From CAYLHF01 sp964383365 (GTDB lineage Bacteria > Bacteroidota > Rhodothermia > Rhodothermales > UBA10348), in contig CAYLHF010000028.1 of NCBI GenBank assembly GCA_964383365.1, positions 1-39,003 on the forward strand: DNA of 39,003 nucleotides, written 5' to 3'. Shown here one piece after another: positions 1-7,592 of this stretch. The notes beneath the pieces are model-generated. The model searched no databases. It had not been told where the DNA came from and saw only the letters and a list, made by a program, of their open reading frames with translations. A program made the position numbers and the translations under genes. How positions within the stretch are numbered: position 1 is the stretch's first letter; every line of letters starts with the position of its first letter.

Positions 1-593
1 GGTTGGACAAGTCGGACAATATCATCGGACGTGGTGAGCCCAGCTGCGCCCGTGAGCGGCGCGTCCCGCGCGGCCACGGCCGCCCGCTCGACGAGGTCGA
101 AGTCGAAACCCCCGAGTTCTCCCTCAAATTCAACCTGTGTGAGCAGAAATCCGCTCACGAACGGGGAGAGGCGATGGATCCGATCCAGAACATGATCTTT
201 CGTCTGTTCCTGCCATCCGTCGGTGACGATATGTTGTTTCCACGCATCGACAGCTGCTATCACCCGGTCTCGCGGCAGTTGAGAGAGAAAGTCCGGAGTT
301 GCCGCAGTACCGATGATGATGCGGTGTACGCCTGAGTCGAGCCAGTCCCGGGCCGACTCGATGGTTCTGATTCCTCCCCCGACACGGATCGGAGCCCTTT
401 CAGCCATCTGTCGGATGAGATCTCGGTTATTTCCCGTACCCATGGCGGCATCCAGATCGATGACGGCGACCTCACCGGCAACACGAAACTCTTCGAGTCG
501 ATCGAGCGGGTCCCCTCCATCAAGGACGAACTCGCGGCCGCGCCGTAGCTGTACGGCGCGCCCCCCCTGAATATCGATGCTTGGAATAATCAT
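1..593 (-). CDS. hisA: HisA, ProFAR isomerase (3' end beyond window)
   Basis: Phosphoribosylformimino-5-aminoimidazole carboxamide ribotide isomerase, a TIM-barrel enzyme of histidine biosynthesis. The minus-strand reading starts at the ATG at 593-591 with MIIPSIDIQGGRAVQL, the typical HisA beta-1 strand with its catalytic Asp. It continues with a second Asp-rich strand (VIDLDAAMG), the phosphate-binding RVGGGIR segment and AAVDAW, which holds the second catalytic Asp. About 197 codons are present of the usual 240 or so; the C-terminus lies past base 1. Its start overlaps the hisHF stop in an ATGA tetranucleotide, so translation is probably coupled. HisA and HisF are related barrels, but HisF is already encoded next door and this one carries the HisA-type N-terminus, so the call is firm. 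Confidence 0.95.
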   Translation of the reverse strand, partial: MIIPSIDIQGGRAVQLRRGREFVLDGGDPLDRLEEFRVAGEVAVIDLDAAMGTGNNRDLIRQMAERAPIRVGGGIRTIESARDWLDSGVHRIIIGTAATPDFLSQLPRDRVIAAVDAWKQHIVTDGWQEQTKDHVLDRIHRLSPFVSGFLLTQVEFEGELGGFDFDLVERAAVAARDAPLTGAAGLTTSDDIVRLVQ

Positions 594-1990
594 TGTCGTA
601 GTGAGATACTCGGTGATGCGAGGCTCTGCTTGAGGCTGCTTATGTCCATCATCCGATCGTGAAATATGGAAGCCGCGAGGACGGCAGAGGCACCGGCAAT
701 GATCGCCCGTCTCGCGTGATCTGTGGTCCCGATTCCTCCCGACGCGATTACGGGGACCGTAACCTTCCCGCTAACGGCTCGAATCAATTCTTCATCGGTG
801 CCATCGAGTGTCCCGTCCCGGTCCCAACTGGTCAGAAGTATTTCGCCGGCTCCCAGACGGGCTCCGCGGGACGCCCAGTTCACGGCGTCCGGAAGTGCAG
901 TGCGGCGCCCGCCCATCGTCAGTACCTCCCAACGATCATTCTTTCTACGGGCATCAATAGCCAGGACGACGCACTGTGTCCCGAATGCTGTTGCAAGCTC
1001 GTGTATAAGCGACGGCCGGGTGACGGCGGCTGAGTTGACACTGATTTTGTCAGCACCCGCTTTGAGGAGGCGTCTGGCATCGTCGACGGAGCGAATACCT
1101 CCACCAACTGTCAGAGGTATCTGGATGGCTGCTCGAACCCGTTGTACCGTATCGACGTGCGTGTCCATTCCGGAGGGTGATGCGCCGATATCGAGCATAA
1201 CGATCTCATCTGCATTCTCATGTGCATACCGCCGTGCGCATTCGGCTGGATCACCGGCATAGCGGAGATTCTGGAATTGAACGCCCTTTACGACACGTCC
1301 GTCTTTGACGTCGAGGCAAGGGATAATGCGGTGGAACCCGTTTCTATTGTTGTTATTTACCGCTGAGACAGGTGCGCCTGGTCCCTGGCTACGGTCATCG
1401 TGATACCAATCCTTCAGGAGCGAGAGCCCGTAGGTACCGGACAGTTCGGGGTGAAACTGGGTAGCCAGTATACGACCCCTCCCGAGCGCGGAGACGAAGG
1501 TCTTTCCATAATGGGTGGTTGCGAATCTCCAACCAGTAGGTGCCTCGAAAAGGGCATATGAATTGGCAAAGGAGGCGATTCCGGACGGTACGACCGAATC
1601 ACGCGGTGACGCTGGCCTTACTCGGTTCCATCCGAGTTGAGGTACGCGAACCGAATCGGGAAGCCGCCTGCAACGGCCAGAAATAATTCCCAGACCTTCC
1701 CGTTCTGTCGCCTCTTCACTACCGTCACAGAGCAGTTGCATGCCGAGACAGATACCCAACAACGGGCGTCCTTCTGCCGCGTATGCGCGAATGGGATCTG
1801 CCAGTCCCATAGCCTCCAGTTGATCCATTCCTGCCAAGAACGAACCTACTCCGGGTAGAACGAGATGACTGGCTTTTTCGATGTCCCGATCGGAAGCAGA
1901 AACGATCGTAGAAATGCCAAGCTCCTGAAAAGCACTCCTCACGGAGGCGATATTCGCTACTCCTGAGTCTATGATGGTTACCCGATTCAT
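590..1990 (-). CDS. hisHF: HisH-HisF fusion, imidazole glycerol phosphate synthase
   Basis: A single 466-residue protein carrying both subunits of IGP synthase, which converts PRFAR and glutamine to IGP and AICAR. Residues 1-200 are the class I glutamine amidotransferase HisH: oxyanion segment PGVGSF (46-51), nucleophile Cys81 in GICLGMQ, and His180 and Glu182 in QFHPE. A roughly 20-residue linker rich in Asn (about 200-219) leads to the HisF barrel (220-466), with catalytic Asp227 in CLDVKDG and Asp346 in AIDARR, plus VGGGIR and ASGGIG phosphate-binding loops. All expected catalytic residues are present. In most bacteria HisH and HisF are separate proteins; the fused order HisH-HisF is best known from fungal and plant HIS7. 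The gene overlaps hisB upstream and hisA downstream by 4 bases each. Confidence 0.96.
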   Translation of the reverse strand: MNRVTIIDSGVANIASVRSAFQELGISTIVSASDRDIEKASHLVLPGVGSFLAGMDQLEAMGLADPIRAYAAEGRPLLGICLGMQLLCDGSEEATEREGLGIISGRCRRLPDSVRVPQLGWNRVRPASPRDSVVPSGIASFANSYALFEAPTGWRFATTHYGKTFVSALGRGRILATQFHPELSGTYGLSLLKDWYHDDRSQGPGAPVSAVNNNNRNGFHRIIPCLDVKDGRVVKGVQFQNLRYAGDPAECARRYAHENADEIVMLDIGASPSGMDTHVDTVQRVRAAIQIPLTVGGGIRSVDDARRLLKAGADKISVNSAAVTRPSLIHELATAFGTQCVVLAIDARRKNDRWEVLTMGGRRTALPDAVNWASRGARLGAGEILLTSWDRDGTLDGTDEELIRAVSGKVTVPVIASGGIGTTDHARRAIIAGASAVLAASIFHDRMMDISSLKQSLASPSISLRQ

Positions 1991-2664
1991 AGCATCTCGC
2001 CTCCGGCGTCGCCACCGCCCAGATCGAGCACTCCTTTCGTAGACGGGACGTCGTCAAACCCGCTGGGAGCGAGAGCCCTGCGCAGCGCCAGTCCAACAGA
2101 TTTGTAAGCGGCTTCGACTCTGTGATGGTCGTTTACTCCTTTCAAAACATCTACATGGAGCGTAATGCGAGCAGCAGTGGCCAGACACCCGAGAACATGC
2201 CCCATATTCTCGCACGATAGGTCTCCGATGCGTTCGCGGGTCAACCCGAGGTTTATGTCGGCAAATCCTCGACCGGAAATATCGACGACACTTCGAGCGA
2301 GGGCCTCGTCCAGCGGAGCGTATGCCGAGGCAAACCGGCAGATTCCCCGTCCATCAGAGAGTGTTTCACCGATCGCCCGGCCGATCATAATTCCACAGTC
2401 TTCGGCGGTATGGTGATCATCTATATGAAGATCCCCGCGGCATCTGAGGTGCAGATCCATTCGACCGTGACGCGCGAAAGCAGATAGAAGGTGATCCAGG
2501 AATCCTATTCCCGTATCAACGTCGGTATTTCCTGACCCATCCAGATCCAGTCTGATAGTGATGTCCGTTTCAGAGGTAGTCCGGTTGAGAGTCGACGATC
2601 TGGCACGAGATTTTGAGTCGGACAGGGTCGCCGGAATGTTCTTTTTTGGCGAGTAGTCAGTCAT
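1987..2664 (-). CDS. hisB: Imidazoleglycerol-phosphate dehydratase
   Basis: IGPD, the manganese-dependent dehydratase that makes imidazole acetol phosphate. Family motifs are in order: GFLDHLLSAFARHG (about 54-67), DDHHTAEDCG (82-91) and NDHHRVEAAYKS (178-189), the His/Glu metal ligands, and the terminal STKGVL (208-213). It is a monofunctional 225-residue protein without the HAD phosphatase domain seen in the enterobacterial bifunctional HisB. It has an N-terminal extension of about 20 polar residues and about 12 extra C-terminal residues. The start codon overlaps the stop of the upstream HAD gene (ATGA), and its own stop overlaps the hisHF start. Confidence 0.96.
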   Translation of the reverse strand: MTDYSPKKNIPATLSDSKSRARSSTLNRTTSETDITIRLDLDGSGNTDVDTGIGFLDHLLSAFARHGRMDLHLRCRGDLHIDDHHTAEDCGIMIGRAIGETLSDGRGICRFASAYAPLDEALARSVVDISGRGFADINLGLTRERIGDLSCENMGHVLGCLATAARITLHVDVLKGVNDHHRVEAAYKSVGLALRRALAPSGFDDVPSTKGVLDLGGGDAGGEML

Positions 2665-3389
2665 GGTAATAGATCGGTAAGATGGTCTGATTGACCCAGA
2701 ACAACGTCTGCTCCGGCCGCAAGGAGTCGAGAACGTGTATCGGGTGAAGATTCCGGTGCCGGTATGCCCACGGCGAAGATGTCGAATTCAGACTCGGTAC
2801 TGGCCGTGTTGGCAGCAACCATATCGTCTACGCTATCTCCGAACATGAAAGCCGTCGTTCCTCCCAGCCGCGTCATCGCACGCAGAATTCCGTCGGGAGC
2901 CGGTTTCGTTGCAGCGTCTTCCATACAGACGATCGCCTCAAAAAAGGAGGTCAGATCGAACCGGTCCAGAAACCATCTACATTCCTCACCGGGTCGGCCG
3001 GTAACGATGCCTAGCCTGAATCGGCTGGAAAGGCTTTCCAGCGTCGAATCCGAAATAAGTAGTCTTTCGTTTTCCCTGAGTCCCGGACGTTCATCGGTGC
3101 CAGCATAGAATTCCTGGAATAGGTGGATAATGTCACTTAGCGGTACGTACCGAGTTGAGTGGTCCCGTATGATCCGCTGCGTTACAATCCAGTCGTTGTT
3201 CGCGTCCGGACGATTCTTTGCTCTCGAGATGGTGGTAGCATCAACGTCGGCTCCGAAAAAGCGAGCGGTCTCCAGGACGCACATCCGGTACGAGTCACGA
3301 ACGTCTGCCAGAACGCCGTCGAGATCAAACAGGAGCACATCCGGCGTGGGCCGGGAAGTCCGGACGAGTGGGGGGGATTCGGTCTTCAT
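2661..3389 (-). CDS. HAD-IA family hydrolase in the his operon, candidate histidinol-phosphatase
   Basis: A 242-residue haloacid dehalogenase-type hydrolase. Seen: motif I FDLDGVLADVRDSYR (around 21-35), a helical cap between motifs I and II (subfamily IA), motif II IVTGRP, motif III Lys in TKPAPDG and motif IV FGDSVDD. All catalytic residues are intact. The motif I context DGVLADV..SYR recalls the small HAD-SF-IA-hyp1 group (TIGR01548, from memory), reported fused to IGPD in some eukaryotes. The gene lies 6 bases after hisG and overlaps hisB by 4 bases. Since hisB here lacks a phosphatase domain, inference assigns it the histidinol-phosphate phosphatase step. The HAD assignment is firm; the substrate is not proven by sequence. 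Confidence 0.85.
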   Translation of the reverse strand: MKTESPPLVRTSRPTPDVLLFDLDGVLADVRDSYRMCVLETARFFGADVDATTISRAKNRPDANNDWIVTQRIIRDHSTRYVPLSDIIHLFQEFYAGTDERPGLRENERLLISDSTLESLSSRFRLGIVTGRPGEECRWFLDRFDLTSFFEAIVCMEDAATKPAPDGILRAMTRLGGTTAFMFGDSVDDMVAANTASTESEFDIFAVGIPAPESSPDTRSRLLAAGADVVLGQSDHLTDLLP

Positions 3390-3395
3390 GATCTC

Positions 3396-4010
3396 TCAGG
3401 GAATGATCTGGGCGATTGATGAGACAACGATATCGGTCGCCCCTGCTTCCTTGAGAGCAGGAATGAGCGAGGGTAATTCCGGCCTTGGGACAGCCGCGCG
3501 AACGGCGAAGCCACTTTCGCCGAATAGTGGTGCGACGGTTGCCTCACGCATACTCGGAAGCAGATCGACCACAGCATCCAGGCATTCTGCCTGCGCGTTG
3601 ATCTCGATCATCACGCGGCGCCGGGCCTCGAGAACGCTCGAAACGATAAGTACGAGGGCCTCAATGCGTGCCTTCTTCCAGGGAGTATCGAGAGCGGACC
3701 TTGATGCNNNNNNNNNNNNNNNNNNNNNNNNNNNNNNNNNNNNNNNNNNNNNNNNNNNNNNNNNNNNNNNNNNNNNNNNNNNNNNNNNNNNNNNNNNNNN
3801 NNNNNNNACGTTCTGCGGTTTCATAATCTTCGCATCCGTTTTCGGTAGCGATATCTCCGGTCGGTACCCTCTCTCGGTTTCTCTGACGCGTATTCCGGCA
3901 TCGGAGAGAAGGCGAAGTACGGCCGGTCCCATTCGTCCTTTTGGAAGGGCGAGGGAAAGAACGTCAGGGTCCGCCAGAGCGGTTGGTTCGAAGGATTGAA
4001 TAGATGCCAT
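3396..4010 (-). CDS. hisG: ATP phosphoribosyltransferase, long form, interrupted by assembly gap
   Basis: First and committed enzyme of histidine synthesis, normally feedback-inhibited by histidine. The N-terminal part shows LALPKGRMGPAVLRLLSDAG, the classic HisG start. The C-terminal part (ending GATDIVVSSIAQIIP) is the HisG_C regulatory domain of the long, HisZ-independent form. The middle is replaced by 100 N. About 170 real residues are visible while long HisG has roughly 285-295, so about 115-125 residues are missing and the true gap is probably near 350-380 bp. The frame appears continuous across the Ns only by chance of the placeholder length. Expression is probably controlled by the leader and attenuator just upstream. 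Confidence 0.93.
   Translation of the reverse strand: MASIQSFEPTALADPDVLSLALPKGRMGPAVLRLLSDAGIRVRETERGYRPEISLPKTDAKIMKPQNXXXXXXXXXXXXXXXXXXXXXXXXXXXXXXXXXXASRSALDTPWKKARIEALVLIVSSVLEARRRVMIEINAQAECLDAVVDLLPSMREATVAPLFGESGFAVRAAVPRPELPSLIPALKEAGATDIVVSSIAQIIP
3708..3807. other. Assembly gap, 100 N placeholder
   Basis: Exactly 100 undetermined bases, the conventional length for a scaffold gap of unknown size. It falls inside hisG. The sequence on both sides belongs to HisG in the right order, so the join is plausible, but the true size is not 100 bp. Confidence 0.99.
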
Positions 4011-4075
4011 TGGATCGATTGGTGTCTGAAGACAGTGGTCTGGAGACGTAGATCGATGGCGCGCGCGTTACCACA

Positions 4076-4105
4076 AACAAAAAACGCCGGCCATCAGGAC
4101 CGACG
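4076..4105 (-). terminator. his attenuator terminator hairpin
   Basis: On the minus strand, CGTCGGTC (4105-4098) pairs with GGCCGGCG (4092-4085), eight pairs including two G-U, across the 5-base loop CTGAT. A run of six U follows (4084-4079), then G. It sits about 66 bases before hisG and after the leader peptide stop. GTCGGTCC (4104-4097) can instead pair with GGACCGGC (4162-4155) inside the leader coding region, eight pairs with one G-U. This mutually exclusive antiterminator is the layout expected for ribosome-stalling attenuation. Confidence 0.8.
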
Positions 4106-4134
4106 CAGGAAGTTTTACTTATGAGCAGATTAGA

Positions 4135-4218
4135 TCAGAAACTGCATACCTCTTGCCGGTCCATCCGATGGGAATGGATATGATGATGCCGACTGGTATG
4201 ATGCAGATTCGTGCTCAT
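4135..4218 (-). CDS. hisL: His leader peptide (attenuator)
   Basis: A 27-residue peptide starting at the ATG at 4218-4216 and ending at TGA 4137-4135. It begins MSTNLHHTSRHHHIHSHR and holds seven histidines, at positions 6, 7, 11, 12, 13, 15 and 17. This is the composition of a histidine attenuation leader peptide, and it lies directly upstream of hisG with a terminator hairpin between. The antiterminator segment begins in codons 19-21, just behind the His codons, so a ribosome starved for His-tRNA would stall before it and leave it free, while one reaching the stop codon would mask it. No Shine-Dalgarno is evident. A weak TAATAT -10-like box lies at 4243-4238 with no good -35. The 305-base space between hisG and the CDF gene holds this leader, the attenuator and little else. 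Confidence 0.82.
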   Translation of the reverse strand: MSTNLHHTSRHHHIHSHRMDRQEVCSF

Positions 4219-4315
4219 GGGCGGTGAATGTACGGCGATATTACACGAAATCCCAAATCAGGATTTTGTGGAGTTTTTGCCGAGACACCGAATAGAACAA
4301 TCGTTGATCTTCTCA

Positions 4316-5227
4316 TTACTCGCACAATGCTCGGTCCAGTGAACAGCTCTGATCGGTCTCTGCATTTTCAACCTGCAATGTCACGTGATCTATCCCGAAT
4401 TCATGGCTGAGGTCATGCGACGTCCGATTCAAAAAGTCGGTATCGATTTCAACCGCCGACACGACAATATGGGCGGTTAGTGCAGTCTCAGTCGTGCTGA
4501 GGGCCCATACGTGCAGGTCGTGGATAGTGACGACTTCCGGAAGATTCAGCATGTAGGTCCGTACGTCACTGAGGGTTACGCCTTCGGGTACTGCGTCCAT
4601 CGTAAGATTGAGGGACTCTGTGAGCAGCCGCCACGTCCCGATAAAAATGATGATCACGATCACGATACTGATCGCTGGATCCAGCCACGTCCATCCCGTT
4701 GCAATGATCCCGAGACCGGCGAGCACCACTCCGAGAGACACTCCGGCGTCGGCCGCCATATGCAGGTAGGCACCCCGAATATTCAAATCGTGCTTTTGAC
4801 CGGAAACGAACAGGAGGGCAGTCGCTGTGTTGACCACAACACCAATTGCAGCCACAATCATTACCGTCTTACCGTCAACAGGACTCCCGGATGTAAAACG
4901 AGTGGCCGCTTCCCAAACAATTCCGCCCAGAGCCATAAGAAGCAGCAGGGCGCTCAACAGGGATGCCAGAATCGTCGCCCTTTTCAGTCCGTATGTCCGT
5001 TTGTCGGAGGGAATTCGGCGGGCCAGCAGAGTAGCGCCGAAAGCCAACACCAGGCCGATCACATCACTGAAGTTGTGCCCGGCATCGGCGATCAGTGCAA
5101 GGGAATCGGCGTAGTAACCGTAGATCAACTCGACTCCCACAAACCCCAGATTCAGGACTATCCCAATGATGAACGCCCGTCCGAAGTCGGTGGGTGCTCC
5201 GCCGTGGGTATGTCCGTGATGGGTCAT
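4316..5227 (-). CDS. czcD: Cation diffusion facilitator exporter (CzcD/ZitB-like)
   Basis: A 303-residue inner-membrane divalent cation/proton antiporter, probably exporting Zn and related metals from the cytoplasm. The His-rich N-terminus (MTHHGHTHGG) is typical of CzcD/ZitB-type CDFs. Six membrane segments fall between about 15 and 210. The transport-site pairs are present: His51/Asp55 in DAGHNFSD (TM2) and His156/Asp160 in HMAAD (TM5). A cytoplasmic ferredoxin-like domain follows (about 215-290, VVTIHDLHVWALS). It is divergent from the arsR-acr3 genes; the 154-base space between them should hold both promoters. Metal specificity cannot be read from the sequence, so the symbol is by similarity. 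Confidence 0.92.
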   Translation of the reverse strand: MTHHGHTHGGAPTDFGRAFIIGIVLNLGFVGVELIYGYYADSLALIADAGHNFSDVIGLVLAFGATLLARRIPSDKRTYGLKRATILASLLSALLLLMALGGIVWEAATRFTSGSPVDGKTVMIVAAIGVVVNTATALLFVSGQKHDLNIRGAYLHMAADAGVSLGVVLAGLGIIATGWTWLDPAISIVIVIIIFIGTWRLLTESLNLTMDAVPEGVTLSDVRTYMLNLPEVVTIHDLHVWALSTTETALTAHIVVSAVEIDTDFLNRTSHDLSHEFGIDHVTLQVENAETDQSCSLDRALCE

Positions 5228-5325
5228 ATGGTAAACGCTCTTCGAATAGCTGAAAGGTCAACGAGTCCGCGGGCTACAGGTTCAAACGGACGGGGTGAAT
5301 ATCAGACGACAGGGTGCACGGTATA

Positions 5326-5354
5326 TTGTTCATATCGATAATCGTCTATATACT
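5326..5354 (+). promoter_or_regulatory. Putative ars promoter with palindrome in the spacer
   Basis: A sigma70-like pair TTGTTC (5326-5331) and TATACT (5349-5354) is separated by exactly 17 bp and lies 27 bases before the arsR start. The spacer contains the perfect 8-bp palindrome TATCGATA (5333-5340), a reasonable position for an ArsR operator that would block RNA polymerase. The -35 match is modest and the operator role is inferred from position only. Confidence 0.45.
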
Positions 5355-5381
5355 AGGGGGCATAACAAGAAAGGTTGATCG

Positions 5382-5777
5382 ATGGAAGATTATAATAACA
5401 CAGATACATGTTCGTCTGGGCCGTTGGCTCTGTCAGGGGTACTTAATATGGCAGAAGTCCAGATTTATTCGGCCAGATTGGCTGCCCTTTCGAATCCGAT
5501 TCGTCTCATGATGCTGAATATGATACACCAGTATGGAGGAGAAATGTGCGTATGCAAGTTTGAACAGGTCTTTTCTCTCAAGCAATCGACCATTTCCCAT
5601 CATTTGAGACAACTACGTGAAGCAGGATTTGTGCGAACTCACAGGGCAGGGAACTGGACGCACTACCATATCATCCCGGAAGCATTCGTAAGGATTAAAA
5701 GACTGATGGATGATTTTTCTCAGACGACCGCACTGATTCCTACATCGAACATACTCGATTTAGATGTTATACAGTGA
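5382..5777 (+). CDS. arsR: ArsR-family arsenic-responsive repressor
   Basis: A 131-residue winged-helix metalloregulator that should repress the downstream arsenite exporter until As(III)/Sb(III) binds. The core shows SNPIRLMMLNMI, then MCVCKFEQ with Cys56 and Cys58 matching the CVC thiolate pair of classical ArsR; the third cysteine of the E. coli type is absent. The recognition helix is QSTISHHLRQLREAGFV, and the wing follows. The start at 5382 gives a short polar tail before the domain; an internal ATG at 5448 would give a 109-residue protein nearer the usual ArsR length. It precedes acr3 by 57 bases in the same direction and is probably autoregulated from the promoter at 5326-5354. Confidence 0.93.
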   Translation: MEDYNNTDTCSSGPLALSGVLNMAEVQIYSARLAALSNPIRLMMLNMIHQYGGEMCVCKFEQVFSLKQSTISHHLRQLREAGFVRTHRAGNWTHYHIIPEAFVRIKRLMDDFSQTTALIPTSNILDLDVIQ

Positions 5778-5834
5778 AATGGGCGTTCAGTCGCTCCTGA
5801 TTTATTCCTTTAGCACTAACTGTCTTACGCCTGT

Positions 5835-6860
5835 ATGAAAAGGCTCTCTTTTCTGGATCGGTTTCTGACACTCTGGATATTCCTGGCCATGGCGCTCGGG
5901 ATTGCGATTGGTTTCCTCGTACCCAGCTTTAATTCATGGCTGGATAGTATGAGTATCGGAACCACGTCCATCCCCATCGCCATCGGGTTGATCCTCATGA
6001 TGTATCCACCCCTGGCGAAGGTGCACTATGAGGAAATGTCCCGGGTGTTTGTCGATAAAAAAGTGTTAGCGCTTTCTCTATTCCAGAATTGGATACTGGG
6101 GCCTACCCTGATGTTTGGGCTCGCGATTCTGTTTCTATCCGACCGTCCTGAGTATATGGTCGGTCTCATTATCATCGGACTGGCACGGTGCATAGCCATG
6201 GTCATCGTCTGGAATGATCTGGCGCGTGGAGATCGGGAGTACGCAGCAGGATTGGTCGCCCTGAATTCGGTATTTCAGATTGTTTTCTTCTCGGTCTATG
6301 CCTGGTTTTTCGTTTCGTGGTTACCCGCTCAATTAGGACTCCAGAGTACGATCGTGAACATTACCATCGGGGAAATTGCTGTCAGCGTGGGTATTTATCT
6401 GGGCATTCCATTTGCTGCTGGTTTTCTGTCACGCCATTTTCTGATCCGGGCGAAAGGACGAGAATGGTTCGAATCGCAGTTTGCTCCAAGAATCGGTCCA
6501 CTGACGCTGGTCGCCCTGTTATTTACGATCCTGGTCATGTTTTCCCTGAAGGGTGATACGATTGTCGAACTACCGCTCGATGTGGTGCGTATAGCAATTC
6601 CGCTACTCGTCTATTTCGTGGTTATGTTTCTTTTTTCATTTGCCCTCAGTAAGCGTTTTGGGGCATCGTACGAACAGTCGGCTACGTTATCTTTCACGGC
6701 CGCTTCCAACAATTTTGAATTGGCTATAGCGGTTGCTGTTGCGACGTTTGGTATCGGGAGCGGGGTGGCATTGGCGGCGGTAATCGGTCCCCTTGTTGAG
6801 GTTCCAGTGCTGATCTCTCTCGTCAATGTTTCATTGTGGATACGAGAGCGTTATTATTAA
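5835..6860 (+). CDS. acr3: Arsenite efflux permease Acr3
   Basis: A 341-residue inner-membrane arsenite exporter of the BART/Acr3 superfamily with about ten hydrophobic segments. The invariant cysteine is Cys119 in GLARCIAMVIVWN and the essential glutamate is Glu295 in FTAASNNFELAIAVA. Their separation of 176 residues matches the Cys129/Glu305 pair described for Acr3 of Alkaliphilus. The length is normal for the family. No arsenate reductase (ArsC) or ArsA follows within the window, so arsenate reduction would need a gene elsewhere. Likely co-transcribed with arsR. Confidence 0.96.
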   Translation: MKRLSFLDRFLTLWIFLAMALGIAIGFLVPSFNSWLDSMSIGTTSIPIAIGLILMMYPPLAKVHYEEMSRVFVDKKVLALSLFQNWILGPTLMFGLAILFLSDRPEYMVGLIIIGLARCIAMVIVWNDLARGDREYAAGLVALNSVFQIVFFSVYAWFFVSWLPAQLGLQSTIVNITIGEIAVSVGIYLGIPFAAGFLSRHFLIRAKGREWFESQFAPRIGPLTLVALLFTILVMFSLKGDTIVELPLDVVRIAIPLLVYFVVMFLFSFALSKRFGASYEQSATLSFTAASNNFELAIAVAVATFGIGSGVALAAVIGPLVEVPVLISLVNVSLWIRERYY

Positions 6861-6873
6861 ATAGTAAGGCCGT

Positions 6874-6920
6874 AAGGATAAAACAGTTAAATAATTAAGT
6901 CTAAACAAGACGATATCCTT
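6874..6920. repeat. AT-rich spaced inverted repeat between acr3 and the DUF302 gene
   Basis: AAGGATA (6874-6880) and TATCCTT (6914-6920) are perfect 7-bp inverted arms flanking a 33-bp AT-rich segment. They lie in the 145-base gap between acr3 and the DUF302 gene. It could be a regulatory site or a weak structure; there is no U-tract to make it a clear terminator. Confidence 0.3.
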
Positions 6921-7005
6921 AATAATTGAGTTAAAAAATCGTAAGCCCGGACCTACTGCGGTCGATTACGGACCGTAACCATATTCTGATACAATAGCAT
7001 TTACC

Positions 7006-7392
7006 ATGGCCTATTCATTCAATACTTCGCTGGCTTCTTCCCTGGATGATGCAGTAGAGCGCGTAACTGCTGCCCTCAAGGAAGAAGGATTCGGTATCCT
7101 TACGGAAATCGATATCAAGGCTACTCTGAAAAAGAAACTGGACGTGGACTTCTACCCCTACGTCATTCTGGGGGCCTGCAATCCACCATTCGCGTATCAG
7201 GCGTTGCAGGCGGAAGGCCGTATTGGTCTCATGCTCCCGTGCAACGTAATCGTGCGCGAGTTGTCACCCGGAGAGGTAGAGGTTGCCGCTATCGATCCGG
7301 TAGCCTCCATGCAGGCCATTGAGAACGAGTCGCTGGGGGACGTGGCGACGGAAGTCAGGCGGAGACTACAGTCTGTAATCGAGAATCTCTGA
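7006..7392 (+). CDS. DUF302 family protein
   Basis: A small 128-residue cytoplasmic protein of the DUF302 family. Typical segments seen are ALKEEGFGILTEIDIKATLK, the middle YVILGACNPPFAYQAL and LPCNVIVRE, and a C-terminal acidic helix. There is no signal peptide or membrane segment. Two cysteines, one in GACNPPFA and one in LPCNV, are conserved in many members, which often lie near metal, sulfur or redox stress genes. The position just downstream of arsR-acr3 fits an accessory stress role, but the biochemical function is not established. Confidence 0.88.
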   Translation: MAYSFNTSLASSLDDAVERVTAALKEEGFGILTEIDIKATLKKKLDVDFYPYVILGACNPPFAYQALQAEGRIGLMLPCNVIVRELSPGEVEVAAIDPVASMQAIENESLGDVATEVRRRLQSVIENL

Positions 7393-7592
7393 TTCTGGTC
7401 TGCGGATCCGTGTAGCACGGGACTATCTGAGTATAATCATCCGATATAGTATGCACGAGATTCGTTCAGATCGCGTATCATAAAAAACTCATCGGATTTC
7501 GCTTCCAGACTCACCCAAACCTGCCCTCATTCGTGAGCATCGCAGCACGAAAAAACGCGCATGGGAATTATCTACGGCATCCGATTTTCCGG

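Noticed and set aside
3..335. Plus-strand reading frame opposite hisA
   Set aside because: It is the complement of a clear HisA coding sequence and has no recognisable protein features.
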